Source: Shewanella sp. SNU WT4 (GTDB taxonomy: Bacteria; Pseudomonadota; Gammaproteobacteria; Enterobacterales; Shewanellaceae). Taken from it: a stretch of 64,000 bases of DNA. Below are positions 8,201-17,329 of the stretch, in pieces. Below the pieces are notes generated by a model that was given only the letters and a program-made list of their open reading frames with translations, was not told the origin of the DNA and ran no database searches. The translations under genes were made by a program, and so were the position numbers. The number at the start of each line of letters is the position of its first letter. The stretch's first letter is position 1. The stretch lies in assembly GCF_006494715.1 (NCBI RefSeq), contig NZ_CP041151.1, positions 2,294,001-2,358,000 on the forward strand, given 5' to 3'.

Positions 8201-8743
8201 TTAAAATTTATCAAGGCGAAGTAGGCCGTGAGCTTGTAATCTCGCTAACACTGGTGGCACTAACAGAGCTGCCAATGTGGCAAAAAATCCGCCTTTAAGT
8301 ATGCTAAAGCCCCATTGAATGAGCACTGCATCGATGGCCATTCCTGCCAATATGTTGGTGAGTGCCACTTTTAGCCCCCATGCAATACAACCGGCAATCC
8401 CGAGGATCACGCAGCGCCAATGTATGTTCATTGCCAAAGGTAAAACTAATGCCACCAGATCCATAGCTACTGCTGGCAAGGCAAACTTAAGTAAAATCAT
8501 CGGCCCGCCCTTGCCTACTCCTAGCGCCATAGCGACAATGCCAGCAATCACGCCGCAAGCCGTCATGCTGCCAAAACGCCTAAGCACGCCATAGCAAATA
8601 AGATAAAAAAAGCACATTAAAAACATACTGTGGCCCGACAAGCCGAGCTTTAGCCTTAACATTCCGGTTAAAGCCACGAGCAAGGTGGCACAAAAGCCAA
8701 TAAAGAGAGAGTCTTGCAAACTCAAGGTGATTTTTTTAGTCAT
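8201..8743 (-). CDS. ECF transporter S-component-like membrane protein
   Basis: A 180-aa, very hydrophobic protein with about five or six predicted membrane segments, the size of substrate-binding S components of energy-coupling-factor transporters. Its start overlaps the EcfT stop by eight bases, and it sits directly after the ATPase and EcfT genes, the expected place for the specificity subunit. The sequence does not match a substrate class I can name with confidence (not evidently BioY, ThiT or RibU). The glycine-rich GKGGPMILLKFALPA segment lies about residues 77-91. Ligand unknown; the neighbouring TonB receptor implies something too large or too scarce for porin diffusion. Confidence 0.7.
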   Translation of the reverse strand: MTKKITLSLQDSLFIGFCATLLVALTGMLRLKLGLSGHSMFLMCFFYLICYGVLRRFGSMTACGVIAGIVAMALGVGKGGPMILLKFALPAVAMDLVALVLPLAMNIHWRCVILGIAGCIAWGLKVALTNILAGMAIDAVLIQWGFSILKGGFFATLAALLVPPVLARLQAHGLLRLDKF

Positions 8744-9416
8744 AGTTGTCTCGTGGTGAATGCCAATGGGTTGGCTGCGCGCTTACACCAAAGTGGCGAG
8801 TTTGCGCGGCAATGGCCATTTGGCGTGATAATTTAAGCAGCTGAATAAGTACAGGAAATAGCACGCAGTACACTAACTCAGACCAGTTTTTAGGGTGTCG
8901 CAGTGCTTTGGGCGTAATGCGCGCGCCACGCAAACACTGGATTTGATAGATTTCTCGAATTTCATTAGCCATGTAAGGCAATAAATGTAATGAGGCAGCA
9001 ACCACAAAGGCCCATTTAGTCGGTAAAAAACCACTTAATACGGCGCCGATGCGCTCGGGCGCTGCGGTAATACACAGCCACCACCCGGGAATAGTGGCGA
9101 GCATAATGCGTGCAACCACAAGTGCGCCTTGGGTTAATTGCGATGAACCATAAAGCAGTAAATACAAGCTTAAGGTGATGCCAAGCTGCACCATAGCAAG
9201 CTTAATCAGCCCCCAAATGCTGGCGCGGCGCAGTAAGCCGTGGATCACTAGCAAGCCGTTAATCACAGCCAGTGGCCAGAGCAAAGCTGTCGGCAGTAAA
9301 AAGGCGCAGGCTGATAACACGCAAACCAACAGCAAGGATAACGCGCAGATAACTGTTTGCGCGCGCTGGCAGCGCCAATACTGCCGCAGACGTTGATATT
9401 GGCCGCTACAGCGCAT
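8736..9416 (-). CDS. ECF transporter transmembrane (EcfT/CbiQ-like) subunit
   Basis: A 226-aa integral membrane protein that couples the ATPases to the S component. It has an N-terminal hydrophobic block (about residues 22-60), further membrane segments in the middle, and the coupling motif QIQCLRGARITPK (about 160-172), which matches the Ala/Leu-Arg-Gly pattern of EcfT coupling helices. Start ATG at 9416 is preferred over 9446 because GGAAGG precedes it; it overlaps the ATPase stop by 11 nt. Translational coupling with both neighbours is likely. Family EcfT, also CbiQ. Confidence 0.8.
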   Translation of the reverse strand: MRCSGQYQRLRQYWRCQRAQTVICALSLLLVCVLSACAFLLPTALLWPLAVINGLLVIHGLLRRASIWGLIKLAMVQLGITLSLYLLLYGSSQLTQGALVVARIMLATIPGWWLCITAAPERIGAVLSGFLPTKWAFVVAASLHLLPYMANEIREIYQIQCLRGARITPKALRHPKNWSELVYCVLFPVLIQLLKLSRQMAIAAQTRHFGVSAQPTHWHSPRDNYD

Positions 9417-10794
9417 AAGAATTACCTTCCTGCGTGATAGCTTCATCTTTTAGCGCTGCAACTAATTGGCCTTTGCGTAAGTTCAACTGTCTTGAAATTG
9501 CCTTATGGTTAATCTCTCTATGGCTAGTGAGTAAAATGCCGCAGCCTTCGGTGCTTAAGCGCTGCAGTAAATACCATACCTTGGCCGAATAATGTTTATC
9601 CATGCCCGCGAGCGGATCATCTAATAGCAGTACTTTAGGCTGCAAACAGGCCAATGATGCCAAGGCCACTAAGTGCTGTTGGCCATAAGATAAAGTGTGG
9701 GGAGAGCGCTGCGCTAAGCTCAGTAAATCTAAGTCTGTTAACCATTGCATTGCCCGCTCTTGCGGTAATGCAAAGCGCTTTAGGCTAAATTGCAATTCTG
9801 CTAGCACTGTAGTTTCAAATAGTTGCCGACTTGGCCGCTGCATTAATAGCCCGAACTGGGCGCCAAAAATGCCAAGCTTAGGCACTTGCCCTAATACGGT
9901 AAGCGGCAAATCGGTTTGTAAATTCAGCATTCCTGCCATGGATTTTAATAGGCTGGTTTTACCTGAACCGTTAGCGCCAACTAGGCTAACTATCTCGCCT
10001 GAACGTAAAATGAATCCCTTCGGGCAACTAAATAGGCATGAGTGAGTATCGAAGGCAAAATCAAAGCCATCAGCGCTTACGACCTGATCCCATATGAGTG
10101 TTGGCTGCTGTTGATGGTCTTTGAACGCTGGCTGCGTAATGTCTTCAGGCTCGTTATTCTTATATGCCCCTTGCCATAATTTACCGGCTTCAAGATGCCA
10201 ATGATGATGAATAATTTCAGCAAAAGCTGTGGTGTTATGTTCAACCAACACCAGCGCCATGCCTGATTGCAATAACTGTTGCAGTACCACTAATAGCTCG
10301 CACACTCCTTGATCATCTAATTGCGCCCAAGGTTCATCGAGCAAGAGTAACTGCGGCTCGCATACTAATTGGGCGGCAAGCATTAAGCGATATTTTTGCC
10401 CAAGGGATAAGGTATTGACTGGAGTATTAACGCTAACCTTTAAGCCCACTTGCGCGAGTGCCACTTGCACTTTAGTTAACATCTGATCAGACGGTATGCT
10501 GAGATTTTCTAAGGCAAAAGCCACCTCAGCCCCAACGGTTTGGCGCAGGAGCTGAGTTTGTGGATCTTGCATGACTAATCCAGTGATGAGATTGGGCGCG
10601 CGCGTAATCTCACCTTCATAAGGGCTATCATGCGCGCCGGCCAAGAGATTGAGCAGGCTCGATTTCCCCGAGCCTGTTGGGCCACTCACACAATGGCACT
10701 GGCCTTTCGCAATCGTTAAGTTAATTGCCTGCAATACCGGTGGCAGCAAGCGGTTATATTTGATACTAACCGCATTTAGTGTGAGCAGTGCCAT
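9406..10794 (-). CDS. Double-NBD ECF-type ABC transporter ATPase
   Basis: A 462-aa fusion of two nucleotide-binding domains that takes the place of the separate EcfA and EcfA' subunits. Domain 1: Walker A GPTGSGKSSLLN (about residue 38), signature LSLGQKYRLM, Walker B LLLLDEPWAQLDD, switch His in VLVEHN. Domain 2: Walker A GANGSGKTSLLKS (about 277), signature LSYGQQHLVAL, Walker B LLLDDPLAGMDK, switch His in LLTSHRE. In domain 2 the residue after the Walker B Asp is Asp instead of the catalytic Glu, so the second ATP site may hydrolyse slowly. The ATG lies one base after the TonB-receptor stop, which implies coupled expression. Confidence 0.9.
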   Translation of the reverse strand: MALLTLNAVSIKYNRLLPPVLQAINLTIAKGQCHCVSGPTGSGKSSLLNLLAGAHDSPYEGEITRAPNLITGLVMQDPQTQLLRQTVGAEVAFALENLSIPSDQMLTKVQVALAQVGLKVSVNTPVNTLSLGQKYRLMLAAQLVCEPQLLLLDEPWAQLDDQGVCELLVVLQQLLQSGMALVLVEHNTTAFAEIIHHHWHLEAGKLWQGAYKNNEPEDITQPAFKDHQQQPTLIWDQVVSADGFDFAFDTHSCLFSCPKGFILRSGEIVSLVGANGSGKTSLLKSMAGMLNLQTDLPLTVLGQVPKLGIFGAQFGLLMQRPSRQLFETTVLAELQFSLKRFALPQERAMQWLTDLDLLSLAQRSPHTLSYGQQHLVALASLACLQPKVLLLDDPLAGMDKHYSAKVWYLLQRLSTEGCGILLTSHREINHKAISRQLNLRKGQLVAALKDEAITQEGNSYAL

Positions 10795-10795
10795 G

Positions 10796-12814
10796 CTAGA
10801 TTTGCCAATTCACACCAACAAATACTTGGCGTCCTGCTTGTGGCAAGGCTTCGCTCTGATAGTAATTTTCATCAAGCAAATTGGTTGCCCGCAGATACAC
10901 TTCCAACTTGTCACGGATTAATGGCTGCACTAAGTTCACATCCACTAAGGTGTAGTTACCCAGTGATTGCTCTTGATACAGGTTTTGACCGTTAACTTTC
11001 AGTTGCGTGGCATACACTTGATCCAAAATACGCTCAACATTGAAGTGAATTTGAGTTTCTAACGGAAATTCATAACTGAGCTGCCAGCGTAACTGATGGC
11101 GTGGTCGATATTGCAAAGTATCTATGCCAGTCGTGCTCTCTACTTCTTCTGCATCGAGGTAGCTATAGGAAAAGCTCAAATCTAAATGCTCTATTTCACG
11201 ATTATTCGCCTGGAAATCTACCCCTTTAAATCGATAGCGACCCATGTTTTGGTAAAAACCTTTGGCGTCTTTAGCTATGTAATCTTTGGCATCTGTGTAA
11301 TAGCCATAGAGGGAGAAATCTGTGCTGGCAGGCAAGTCCTGCTGTAAACCTAATTCAACATGCTGTGATTCTTCCGCCTCTAAATTGGGGTTGCCTGATT
11401 GCTGCGAATATAAGTTCACCATCAATGGGAAGCGCACTTTACGCGCAACACTCATGCTTAAGCGTGAATCTTCAGCTACTTGCCAATAGCTCGACGCCAT
11501 AGCTGAGTAGTTGCTATCTGAGCCTTCGTTAGCATCAAGCGAGTGATAAGCGCCGCCTAATGTGAAGCCGTACTTATGTTCAGATTGATACTGATATTCA
11601 GCCGCTAACGTATACAACCAAGCAGAATCATTGATGCTCTCATTGCCACCTGAGCCGTTACCGCTGCCCGAGCCATTACCACCACCTGAGCCATTACCAC
11701 CACCTGCGGCTTTATCTTTTTTATAGGTCTCAGACACTGATTTCCAGCGTTGATTTTCAGCAATAACTGAGGTGGTCAGTATTCCCGCTGTCTGCAAATT
11801 AGTGATCAGTTGCAGATTGAGACCTTGAACAACTGAGCGTCCATCTTGTGACTTAGTCAGTGCTTGATAAGTTTCATCAGCATAGGTGGTTTCTAAGCTA
11901 TCGCTTTGATTGTGATAGCCAAATCCGCGCAAGGTAAAGGTCTCATCAAATTGATGGGCTAAACCTAACTGGAAGGTGTGAGCGTCATAATCATCGGTGC
12001 GTTCAAATTTGGGCTTAGCGCTACCAGTGCCATCACGCGGCGGTTTGCCCCATTCGCCGCTCGTTAGCGCCATGTTAGCAATTAACTGAGTCTGATCTGA
12101 TAACCAATAACTGCCTTGTGCATAGATATTGGTGGCTTTTTTATCTGAGTTTGCCCGCACATCGCCATTTTGGAATTGCGTTGGGATAAAATCTCCCGAC
12201 ATAGGGTAACCATCGGTTTGTTGATGGCTAACACTAACCAGCCCTTGCCAATTGTCACCGGAACCTGCGGCGCTAATATCGCCATTTAAGGTATCTTGTT
12301 TGCCAGTCTCAATGCTGCCTGCTAACGCTGGCGCGGAGCCGCCCTGCTTAGTGATAATATTGATCACGCCGCCAGCGCCACTTGGGCCATAAAGGACAGA
12401 TGTCGGGCCGACAGAAACCTCAACCGAAGCTATTTGGCTGGTAGGTATCATGCTTGGGTCAAACTGACCATCTTCAGCGCTACTCATAGGCACGCCATTG
12501 ACTAACAAAGTCACATGACGAGTTTTAAAGCCGCGAATATCCACTCTAGGAGTACCATCGCCACCGACTCGTACATAAACACCAGGCACATTGTTTAAGA
12601 CTTGATCTAGCGTTTGCGCCCCTGACGCCTGTATATCATCTTGGCTAATAGTCCAATGGGTCGTTGCCATATCACTGGCTTGACCACCGTCGCCGTAAAC
12701 GACAATCACATCTTGAATATTCATCAAAGGATCGCGATTGATTTCACTCGCGTGGACGTTAAAACAAAGACTAACAGCAAGGGATAAGGATGATACTTTA
12801 AAAGCGGCTTTCAT
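10796..12814 (-). CDS. TonB-dependent outer-membrane receptor
   Basis: A 672-aa receptor for active uptake across the outer membrane. Seen: a signal peptide (MKAAFKVSSLSLAVSLCFNVHA), a TonB box-like DVIVVYG, the plug domain (LDQVLNNVPGVYVRVGGDGTPRVDIRGF through VLYGPSGAGGVINIITKQ) and a C-terminal barrel ending in aromatic FVGVNWQI. An ATG at 12850 is possible, but 12814 gives a standard signal peptide; neither has a strong ribosome binding site. Around residues 368-392 a Gly/Asn/Ser insert is encoded by an 18-bp tandem repeat. It heads the six-gene ECF operon, so both membranes are covered for one substrate, whose identity the sequence does not show. No riboswitch was recognised upstream. 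Confidence 0.9.
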   Translation of the reverse strand: MKAAFKVSSLSLAVSLCFNVHASEINRDPLMNIQDVIVVYGDGGQASDMATTHWTISQDDIQASGAQTLDQVLNNVPGVYVRVGGDGTPRVDIRGFKTRHVTLLVNGVPMSSAEDGQFDPSMIPTSQIASVEVSVGPTSVLYGPSGAGGVINIITKQGGSAPALAGSIETGKQDTLNGDISAAGSGDNWQGLVSVSHQQTDGYPMSGDFIPTQFQNGDVRANSDKKATNIYAQGSYWLSDQTQLIANMALTSGEWGKPPRDGTGSAKPKFERTDDYDAHTFQLGLAHQFDETFTLRGFGYHNQSDSLETTYADETYQALTKSQDGRSVVQGLNLQLITNLQTAGILTTSVIAENQRWKSVSETYKKDKAAGGGNGSGGGNGSGSGNGSGGNESINDSAWLYTLAAEYQYQSEHKYGFTLGGAYHSLDANEGSDSNYSAMASSYWQVAEDSRLSMSVARKVRFPLMVNLYSQQSGNPNLEAEESQHVELGLQQDLPASTDFSLYGYYTDAKDYIAKDAKGFYQNMGRYRFKGVDFQANNREIEHLDLSFSYSYLDAEEVESTTGIDTLQYRPRHQLRWQLSYEFPLETQIHFNVERILDQVYATQLKVNGQNLYQEQSLGNYTLVDVNLVQPLIRDKLEVYLRATNLLDENYYQSEALPQAGRQVFVGVNWQI
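11645..11710. repeat. 18-bp in-frame tandem repeat inside the TonB receptor gene
   Basis: About three and a half imperfect units related to ACCACCTGAGCCATTACC (plus-strand reading) encode Gly-Asn-Gly-Ser-Gly-type residues. The unit is six codons, so a gain or loss of copies keeps the frame. Located in a predicted surface loop of the barrel. Confidence 0.8.
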
Positions 12815-13035
12815 ATTGTTATAGGGCACTAAATGTAAACAGTGCTGCATACTAGGGGATTTTGAGTAACCGCCTCAACCCAAAAACCAGTAAAAGCCAC
12901 CTTAGGTCAACTAAATGCCACAAATGGGAAACAAAAATGATATTAGTGGGACATAATGTCTAAGCTTACTGGCTTTTTGTCTAACTGATTGTTTATCTTG
13001 ATGAAACATAATGCTGGTCCAGTATGAGCGGTACA

Positions 13036-13974
13036 TCACTTGGTTAGGAAAGCTTGGTTTTTATCTCCAGCAGCCCGCAGTTGCTCTGGCTGATGGGCAT
13101 TGACTCTTGCAACATGTTGCTCTGCGGCGACCACAATATTATTAAGTACACCACTGAGCGCTGAATTATTGACGAGTTTCTCATGGGAACCTGCGGCCCA
13201 GACCTTACGGCGTATATTTGTTGGGTTAGACAGCAGCAGCGTCGCTTGCTCACGAGATATCGGCTTACTGAATAAATAACCCTGACACTCATCGCACTTA
13301 AGAGTTTGCAATACCTTAAGTTGTTCTTCTGTTTCTACCCCTTCAGCGATTACATGTAATCCTAGGCTATGAGCCATGGCAATAATGGCGCTGATAATTG
13401 CGGTATCGTGGGCGTGGAAAGGAAAATCTTGTAGAAATGATCGGTCAATTTTTACGATATCAATAGAGAAGCGTTTTAGGTAGCTTAGCGATGAATAGCC
13501 GGTACCAAAATCATCTAGCGATATGCGTACGCCAGCCGAGCTTAGCCGAGTGATAATTGAAACTGCGGTATCTATATGATGAATTAACGCTGACTCGGTA
13601 ATTTCTATGGTTAGTGATCCTGGGAGAATACCGATTTGCTCAACAATTCCGATAATGTGATCCGCAAGTTCGGCGTTACGGAGTTGAACAGCCGATACGT
13701 TGATTGCTATTGACAGGTGCTCATGCCCGCTGGCTTGCCATGCATTTAATTGTCGACACGCGGTTTCTAATACCCACCATCCGATAGCCTCAATCAAGTC
13801 GGTATTCTCGGCAATCGGAATAAAATTGTCAGGTGTGACTAGGCCAAGCTCAGGATGGCGCCAGCGTATTAAGGCCTCAAAACTGGAAATTCGTCCGGTA
13901 CTCATATCGATAACAGGTTGGTATTCAAGAAATAACTCTCCGCGTTTAACGGCTCGGTGTAATTGTCCTTCCAT
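13036..13974 (-). CDS. EAL-domain c-di-GMP phosphodiesterase (probably truncated at its N-terminus)
   Basis: A 312-aa protein that would hydrolyse cyclic di-GMP. The catalytic set looks complete: FEALIRW (EAL motif, about 33-38), Asn in NVSAVQLRN, Glu in EITESAL, DDFGTGYSSL, Lys in VKIDRSF, Glu in AEGVETEEQ and CQGYLFSKP. The start MEGQLHRAVKRGEL corresponds to the linker before EAL in GGDEF-EAL proteins, so upstream sensory or GGDEF parts are missing; the upstream frame is closed by a stop. The ORF overlaps the end of the M50 gene by 29 nt, at a point where that gene also seems cut short. The ATG has AGATACGC ahead and no clear ribosome binding site, so expression is uncertain. Confidence 0.7.
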   Translation of the reverse strand: MEGQLHRAVKRGELFLEYQPVIDMSTGRISSFEALIRWRHPELGLVTPDNFIPIAENTDLIEAIGWWVLETACRQLNAWQASGHEHLSIAINVSAVQLRNAELADHIIGIVEQIGILPGSLTIEITESALIHHIDTAVSIITRLSSAGVRISLDDFGTGYSSLSYLKRFSIDIVKIDRSFLQDFPFHAHDTAIISAIIAMAHSLGLHVIAEGVETEEQLKVLQTLKCDECQGYLFSKPISREQATLLLSNPTNIRRKVWAAGSHEKLVNNSALSGVLNNIVVAAEQHVARVNAHQPEQLRAAGDKNQAFLTK

Positions 13975-15949
13975 GCGTATCTATGGTAATATCGCCGCCG
14001 CTTAGCACTCCCAATGCTGCATGAGGAAGTTTAGTGCTGCCAGCTGGAACCTCTCGGATTATGGTTGCGGGTATTGCTACCCCTAGTCTATCGGCCAGCA
14101 TTACTTCTATGGATAACGGCTTGGTGCGTAACAGCCCGACGCTTTTCTGCGATATGACAGCGCGCACCATAGGTTGTTTATCTTGGATGATATATCCCAG
14201 TACATCACCTTGATGTACAAATTGGCCGCGCAATTCATCAGGGTCATTGAAAACGAAGCGGCCTGCGGCAGGGCTGCGAACCAATAAGCCTTTTATGCGA
14301 GAGTTTATCTGTGCTAGTTCTGCGCTAACCGCATCGATATCAGTTGCTATCATATCTCCACGAACGCGGCTCTCCTTTCGTTCTGACGCTTGCTGTGTTT
14401 TGAGCTCATTTAACCGAGCAAACAGGGTTTTTTGACTAGTGATTAGCGTCTCATCTTCGAGCTCAAACAGTATCTCGCCGGGGGTGACATACTTGTCGGA
14501 ATGAACGAAGGTTTGTTTTACAAAGCTGTTGGCCACACTCAGCACCCGGCTATTATCACTGGCAGCGACAACGCCTTGCGCCTGGGTTATTAAGGGAACA
14601 GGGATCATCAGCAAGCCACAAACAAGCATGATACCTACTGCTAATACCACAAAACCACGCGTCCTTTTGGCTTCCAGTCGTTGACTGGTGACAAGAAAGG
14701 TCAGCGTTTGGATGAGGGGTCTTATCAGCTGAATAAAAATGGCCCAGCAAGCCAAGATAACGCCAATAATCAGAAACTCACTGGACAGGTATATGGCAAT
14801 CCCGACTAAGACAAAGAGTCGATAGAGCGGAGACGCTAATCCATAAAAAATGAACCAGCCTCGTTCGCCATCGGCGGTGACTGGAGAGCGAGAGTCAGTT
14901 AACTTGAGAAGGTATTTTTGAATAAGGTAAAGGTAAAAACAACCTGAACGGGAGGCAAGATTAGGAATTTCTAGCATATCTTCAAGCACATAATAACCAT
15001 CTAAGCGCAGTAAAGGATTGCCGTTAAACAGCAAGGTGGAAATGCTGCCTATCATGGCCAGATTTAAGGCGGTCTCATGGATAATTCCAGGTTCAGTCAA
15101 CAGCCAAATAAAGAGTCCGAAAGCCGCCATCAGCATCTCAACCGCTATACCTGCCGCCGCAACCATAGCCCGCCTTTTTTTATCACGAAACGCACAAGAC
15201 GCAGAGGCATCAACATAAGGAACCGGCATAAAAACTAAGAGCGTTATGCCGGTTTCGTGAACTTCCCCGCCCCAAGCTTTAACAGCCATGCCATGGCCTA
15301 ATTCATGGAAGATTTTAACGACTGGGTAAAGCAGCCAAAATGACAATACTTCAGAAGTACTAAGCGTTTTAGCACTGATAGCCGCACTGATTTCTGAGAT
15401 GTTGGTTAATGCCACCAGCACAGCAAACAAAATAATCCCAAACCATATTGCCAAGCCTGTGGGTGAAAAAGACAGTCGAGCTAAGGGGGCTAAACGGTTA
15501 AGCAACCGATTAGGATCAAACAAGGGGATACGCAGCGATAACGGATTGCTAAGAGTACGCCGACGCTGGCGCTGCGATTGTGAATAACGCTTGAAAACAT
15601 CTTCAGCTGTGTATGGCAGTCCGTCACGAAGTACTTCAGCGCTGTGCAGCTGCGCCAAAATTTGCAAGATATCTTCAGGGGTTAGCGCTTGAGTAGCATC
15701 AAGAGACGCATTGGCCAGATGCATGATTTCCTGAACCGTAAAATCACCATTGAGGCGACCAATAACCTCAAATGCCGTGGCATTAAAACGGTTAAATCGA
15801 CCCGATGATTCATCATGTAATAAATACCAGCGCTCAGAGCGATAATCCTGAACCAGAATACGCACGTGTTTGCGCAAACATGGTTTTAGTTCTGCAATAT
15901 GTTGCCAGAGTTGTGAAGTTTGAGACGTGAGCGCAGTCTTAGCAGCCAT
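13946..15949 (-). CDS. M50-type membrane metalloprotease/HlyD-like secretion protein, C-terminus probably truncated
   Basis: A 667-aa membrane protein. N-terminal residues 25-115 resemble a PqqD-like domain (WYLLHDESSGRFNRF). The M50 core has HELGH at 215-219 and NPLLRLDGYY at 311-320, the two zinc-site motifs. Several membrane segments follow and, after residue 450, a HlyD-like biotinyl/lipoyl region (FVHSDKYVTPGEILFELED). Relatives continue beyond the motif that here reads SGGDITIDTHG; this copy ends eight residues later (RTITPSR), so a C-terminal stretch appears lost where the EAL fragment begins. It starts three bases after the stop of the HlyD/GAF gene, and the two were probably one export operon. 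Confidence 0.75.
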   Translation of the reverse strand: MAAKTALTSQTSQLWQHIAELKPCLRKHVRILVQDYRSERWYLLHDESSGRFNRFNATAFEVIGRLNGDFTVQEIMHLANASLDATQALTPEDILQILAQLHSAEVLRDGLPYTAEDVFKRYSQSQRQRRRTLSNPLSLRIPLFDPNRLLNRLAPLARLSFSPTGLAIWFGIILFAVLVALTNISEISAAISAKTLSTSEVLSFWLLYPVVKIFHELGHGMAVKAWGGEVHETGITLLVFMPVPYVDASASCAFRDKKRRAMVAAAGIAVEMLMAAFGLFIWLLTEPGIIHETALNLAMIGSISTLLFNGNPLLRLDGYYVLEDMLEIPNLASRSGCFYLYLIQKYLLKLTDSRSPVTADGERGWFIFYGLASPLYRLFVLVGIAIYLSSEFLIIGVILACWAIFIQLIRPLIQTLTFLVTSQRLEAKRTRGFVVLAVGIMLVCGLLMIPVPLITQAQGVVAASDNSRVLSVANSFVKQTFVHSDKYVTPGEILFELEDETLITSQKTLFARLNELKTQQASERKESRVRGDMIATDIDAVSAELAQINSRIKGLLVRSPAAGRFVFNDPDELRGQFVHQGDVLGYIIQDKQPMVRAVISQKSVGLLRTKPLSIEVMLADRLGVAIPATIIREVPAGSTKLPHAALGVLSGGDITIDTHGRTITPSR

Positions 15950-15952
15950 AGA

Positions 15953-17323
15953 TTACCAACCTAGCGACCACGCCCATAGGCGCAAGCGATTAACAGAGGA
16001 AGCCGTCCACACTTTTAATATACTAGCGCGGCCTATATTAATTTTGGCAATGCCCTGCATGCCGGGGCGTAACCCTGCTAATTCGTTAGTTATTTCAGTC
16101 TCTACTCTAAATTGATTGCTGCCTTGTGCGGCAATAGACAGAGGTAAAATACGTGAAACCGCTAATTGAATTGATTCATCCGGCAACCGTGCCAGTCGTA
16201 AATTGGCTATTTGCCCAGAGGCTATGTTAGAAACCTCGTGATCATTGACTTGTAATGCAACGCGGTAGCCTTCAGCGGGGACAATCTCAAAAAGTAATTG
16301 CCCCCTTTCTATGGGGGCGCCTAATGCTCGACTCCAATCACCACTGATCAGTAAGCTGTTAAAAGGTGCGCGTAACTGAGTGTGTTGAAGTTGTTCTTCA
16401 ATTTGATGTAGCTGCGCATCAGTTTGTGCAATTCTGGCAATCAACACACTGACTTTCGATCTATCCCTTATGGCAAGAGCCTCTTGATACTCTTTCGAGT
16501 GTTTCTCTCGCTCGCTTAGCCATTTTTCTTGCTGCAGCAAGAGATCGCGGTTATCCAGTGTTGCAAGGATTTGCCCTTGAGTTACGCTGTCGCCAGCTCT
16601 CGCGCTCACTGTCGCTATATAGCTGCTAAACGGCGCCACGACGGCTTGCTGACTTGAGCCCTCAACGGTTGCCCCTTAGTGCCTGTGTTATGTAATACAG
16701 TTTTCCAGCTTGGCTGAGATTTGATTTGTCGAAGATGAATGACAGGCGCGATATGTTCCGCCAATAGGTTTAGCTGAAAGATAACCTTACTATTGAAGTG
16801 ATTGGTTTTTTCACTGAATAAAGTGATAACGCCCACCAGCGAATTATTTTAGCTATATGTGCTATCGAAAAGCCCTGTTCTAAAAGCACGGAAATCTGGT
16901 ATCGTCTTGCTACAGTCAACTGTTGATAATTCATAGTGATACTCTTTTACTTTGGCGAGATAAAGCGTACCACTTTCAGCAGTTGGCTTCTTCTACACCT
17001 CAATTAGAGTGTCGCAGTTATTATCTGAATTTTGGGGTAGGCAACATAATCGAAGACGGCATCGTTATTGCCGACCTCTTTTTGCGCAATCCCCGCGCCG
17101 CCCTTGATGGTTTTTATGGCAATGGATTGTAATGTTGAGGATGGTTGGCAAGAGTCCGGCCAAAGTGCTGCCGCTTTGGTAGAACTGATGTCGTTTTTGT
17201 GGTTAAAAAAAGGCCGCCGTGATTGACGTCAGAAATCATTCGGCACTGCCAATCAAGCCAGTAGCTAATTTCTTGTGAATTAACCGAAGTGATCTCGGTA
17301 CTACCCATGTTTAAATCAAGCAT
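15953..17323 (-). pseudogene. HlyD-type adaptor with GAF domain, decayed by frameshifts and a deletion
   Basis: Pieces on the minus strand, in order, give one long protein. From ATG at 17323: MLDLNMGSTE...WLDWQCRMISDVNHGGLFL, a GAF-domain start; a frameshift near 17185 continues with ALWPDSCQPSSTLQSIAIKTIKGG down to about 17045; then GVITLFSEKTNHF...LLAEHIAPV and QPSWKTVLHNTGTKG (16836-16680); then, out of frame and with the membrane segment missing, ATVEGSSQQAVVAPFSSYIATV and the HlyD barrel and hairpin to a stop at 15953. The final 228 codons are open and end like intact relatives (WTASSVNRLRLWAWSLG). At least three lesions make function very unlikely. Partner of the M50 protein downstream. 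Confidence 0.75.
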
Positions 17324-17329
17324 TGATTA

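Noticed and set aside
12815..13035. Cobalamin or other riboswitch upstream of the TonB receptor
   Set aside because: Read the leader for B12-box, TPP and preQ1-like motifs and found none.
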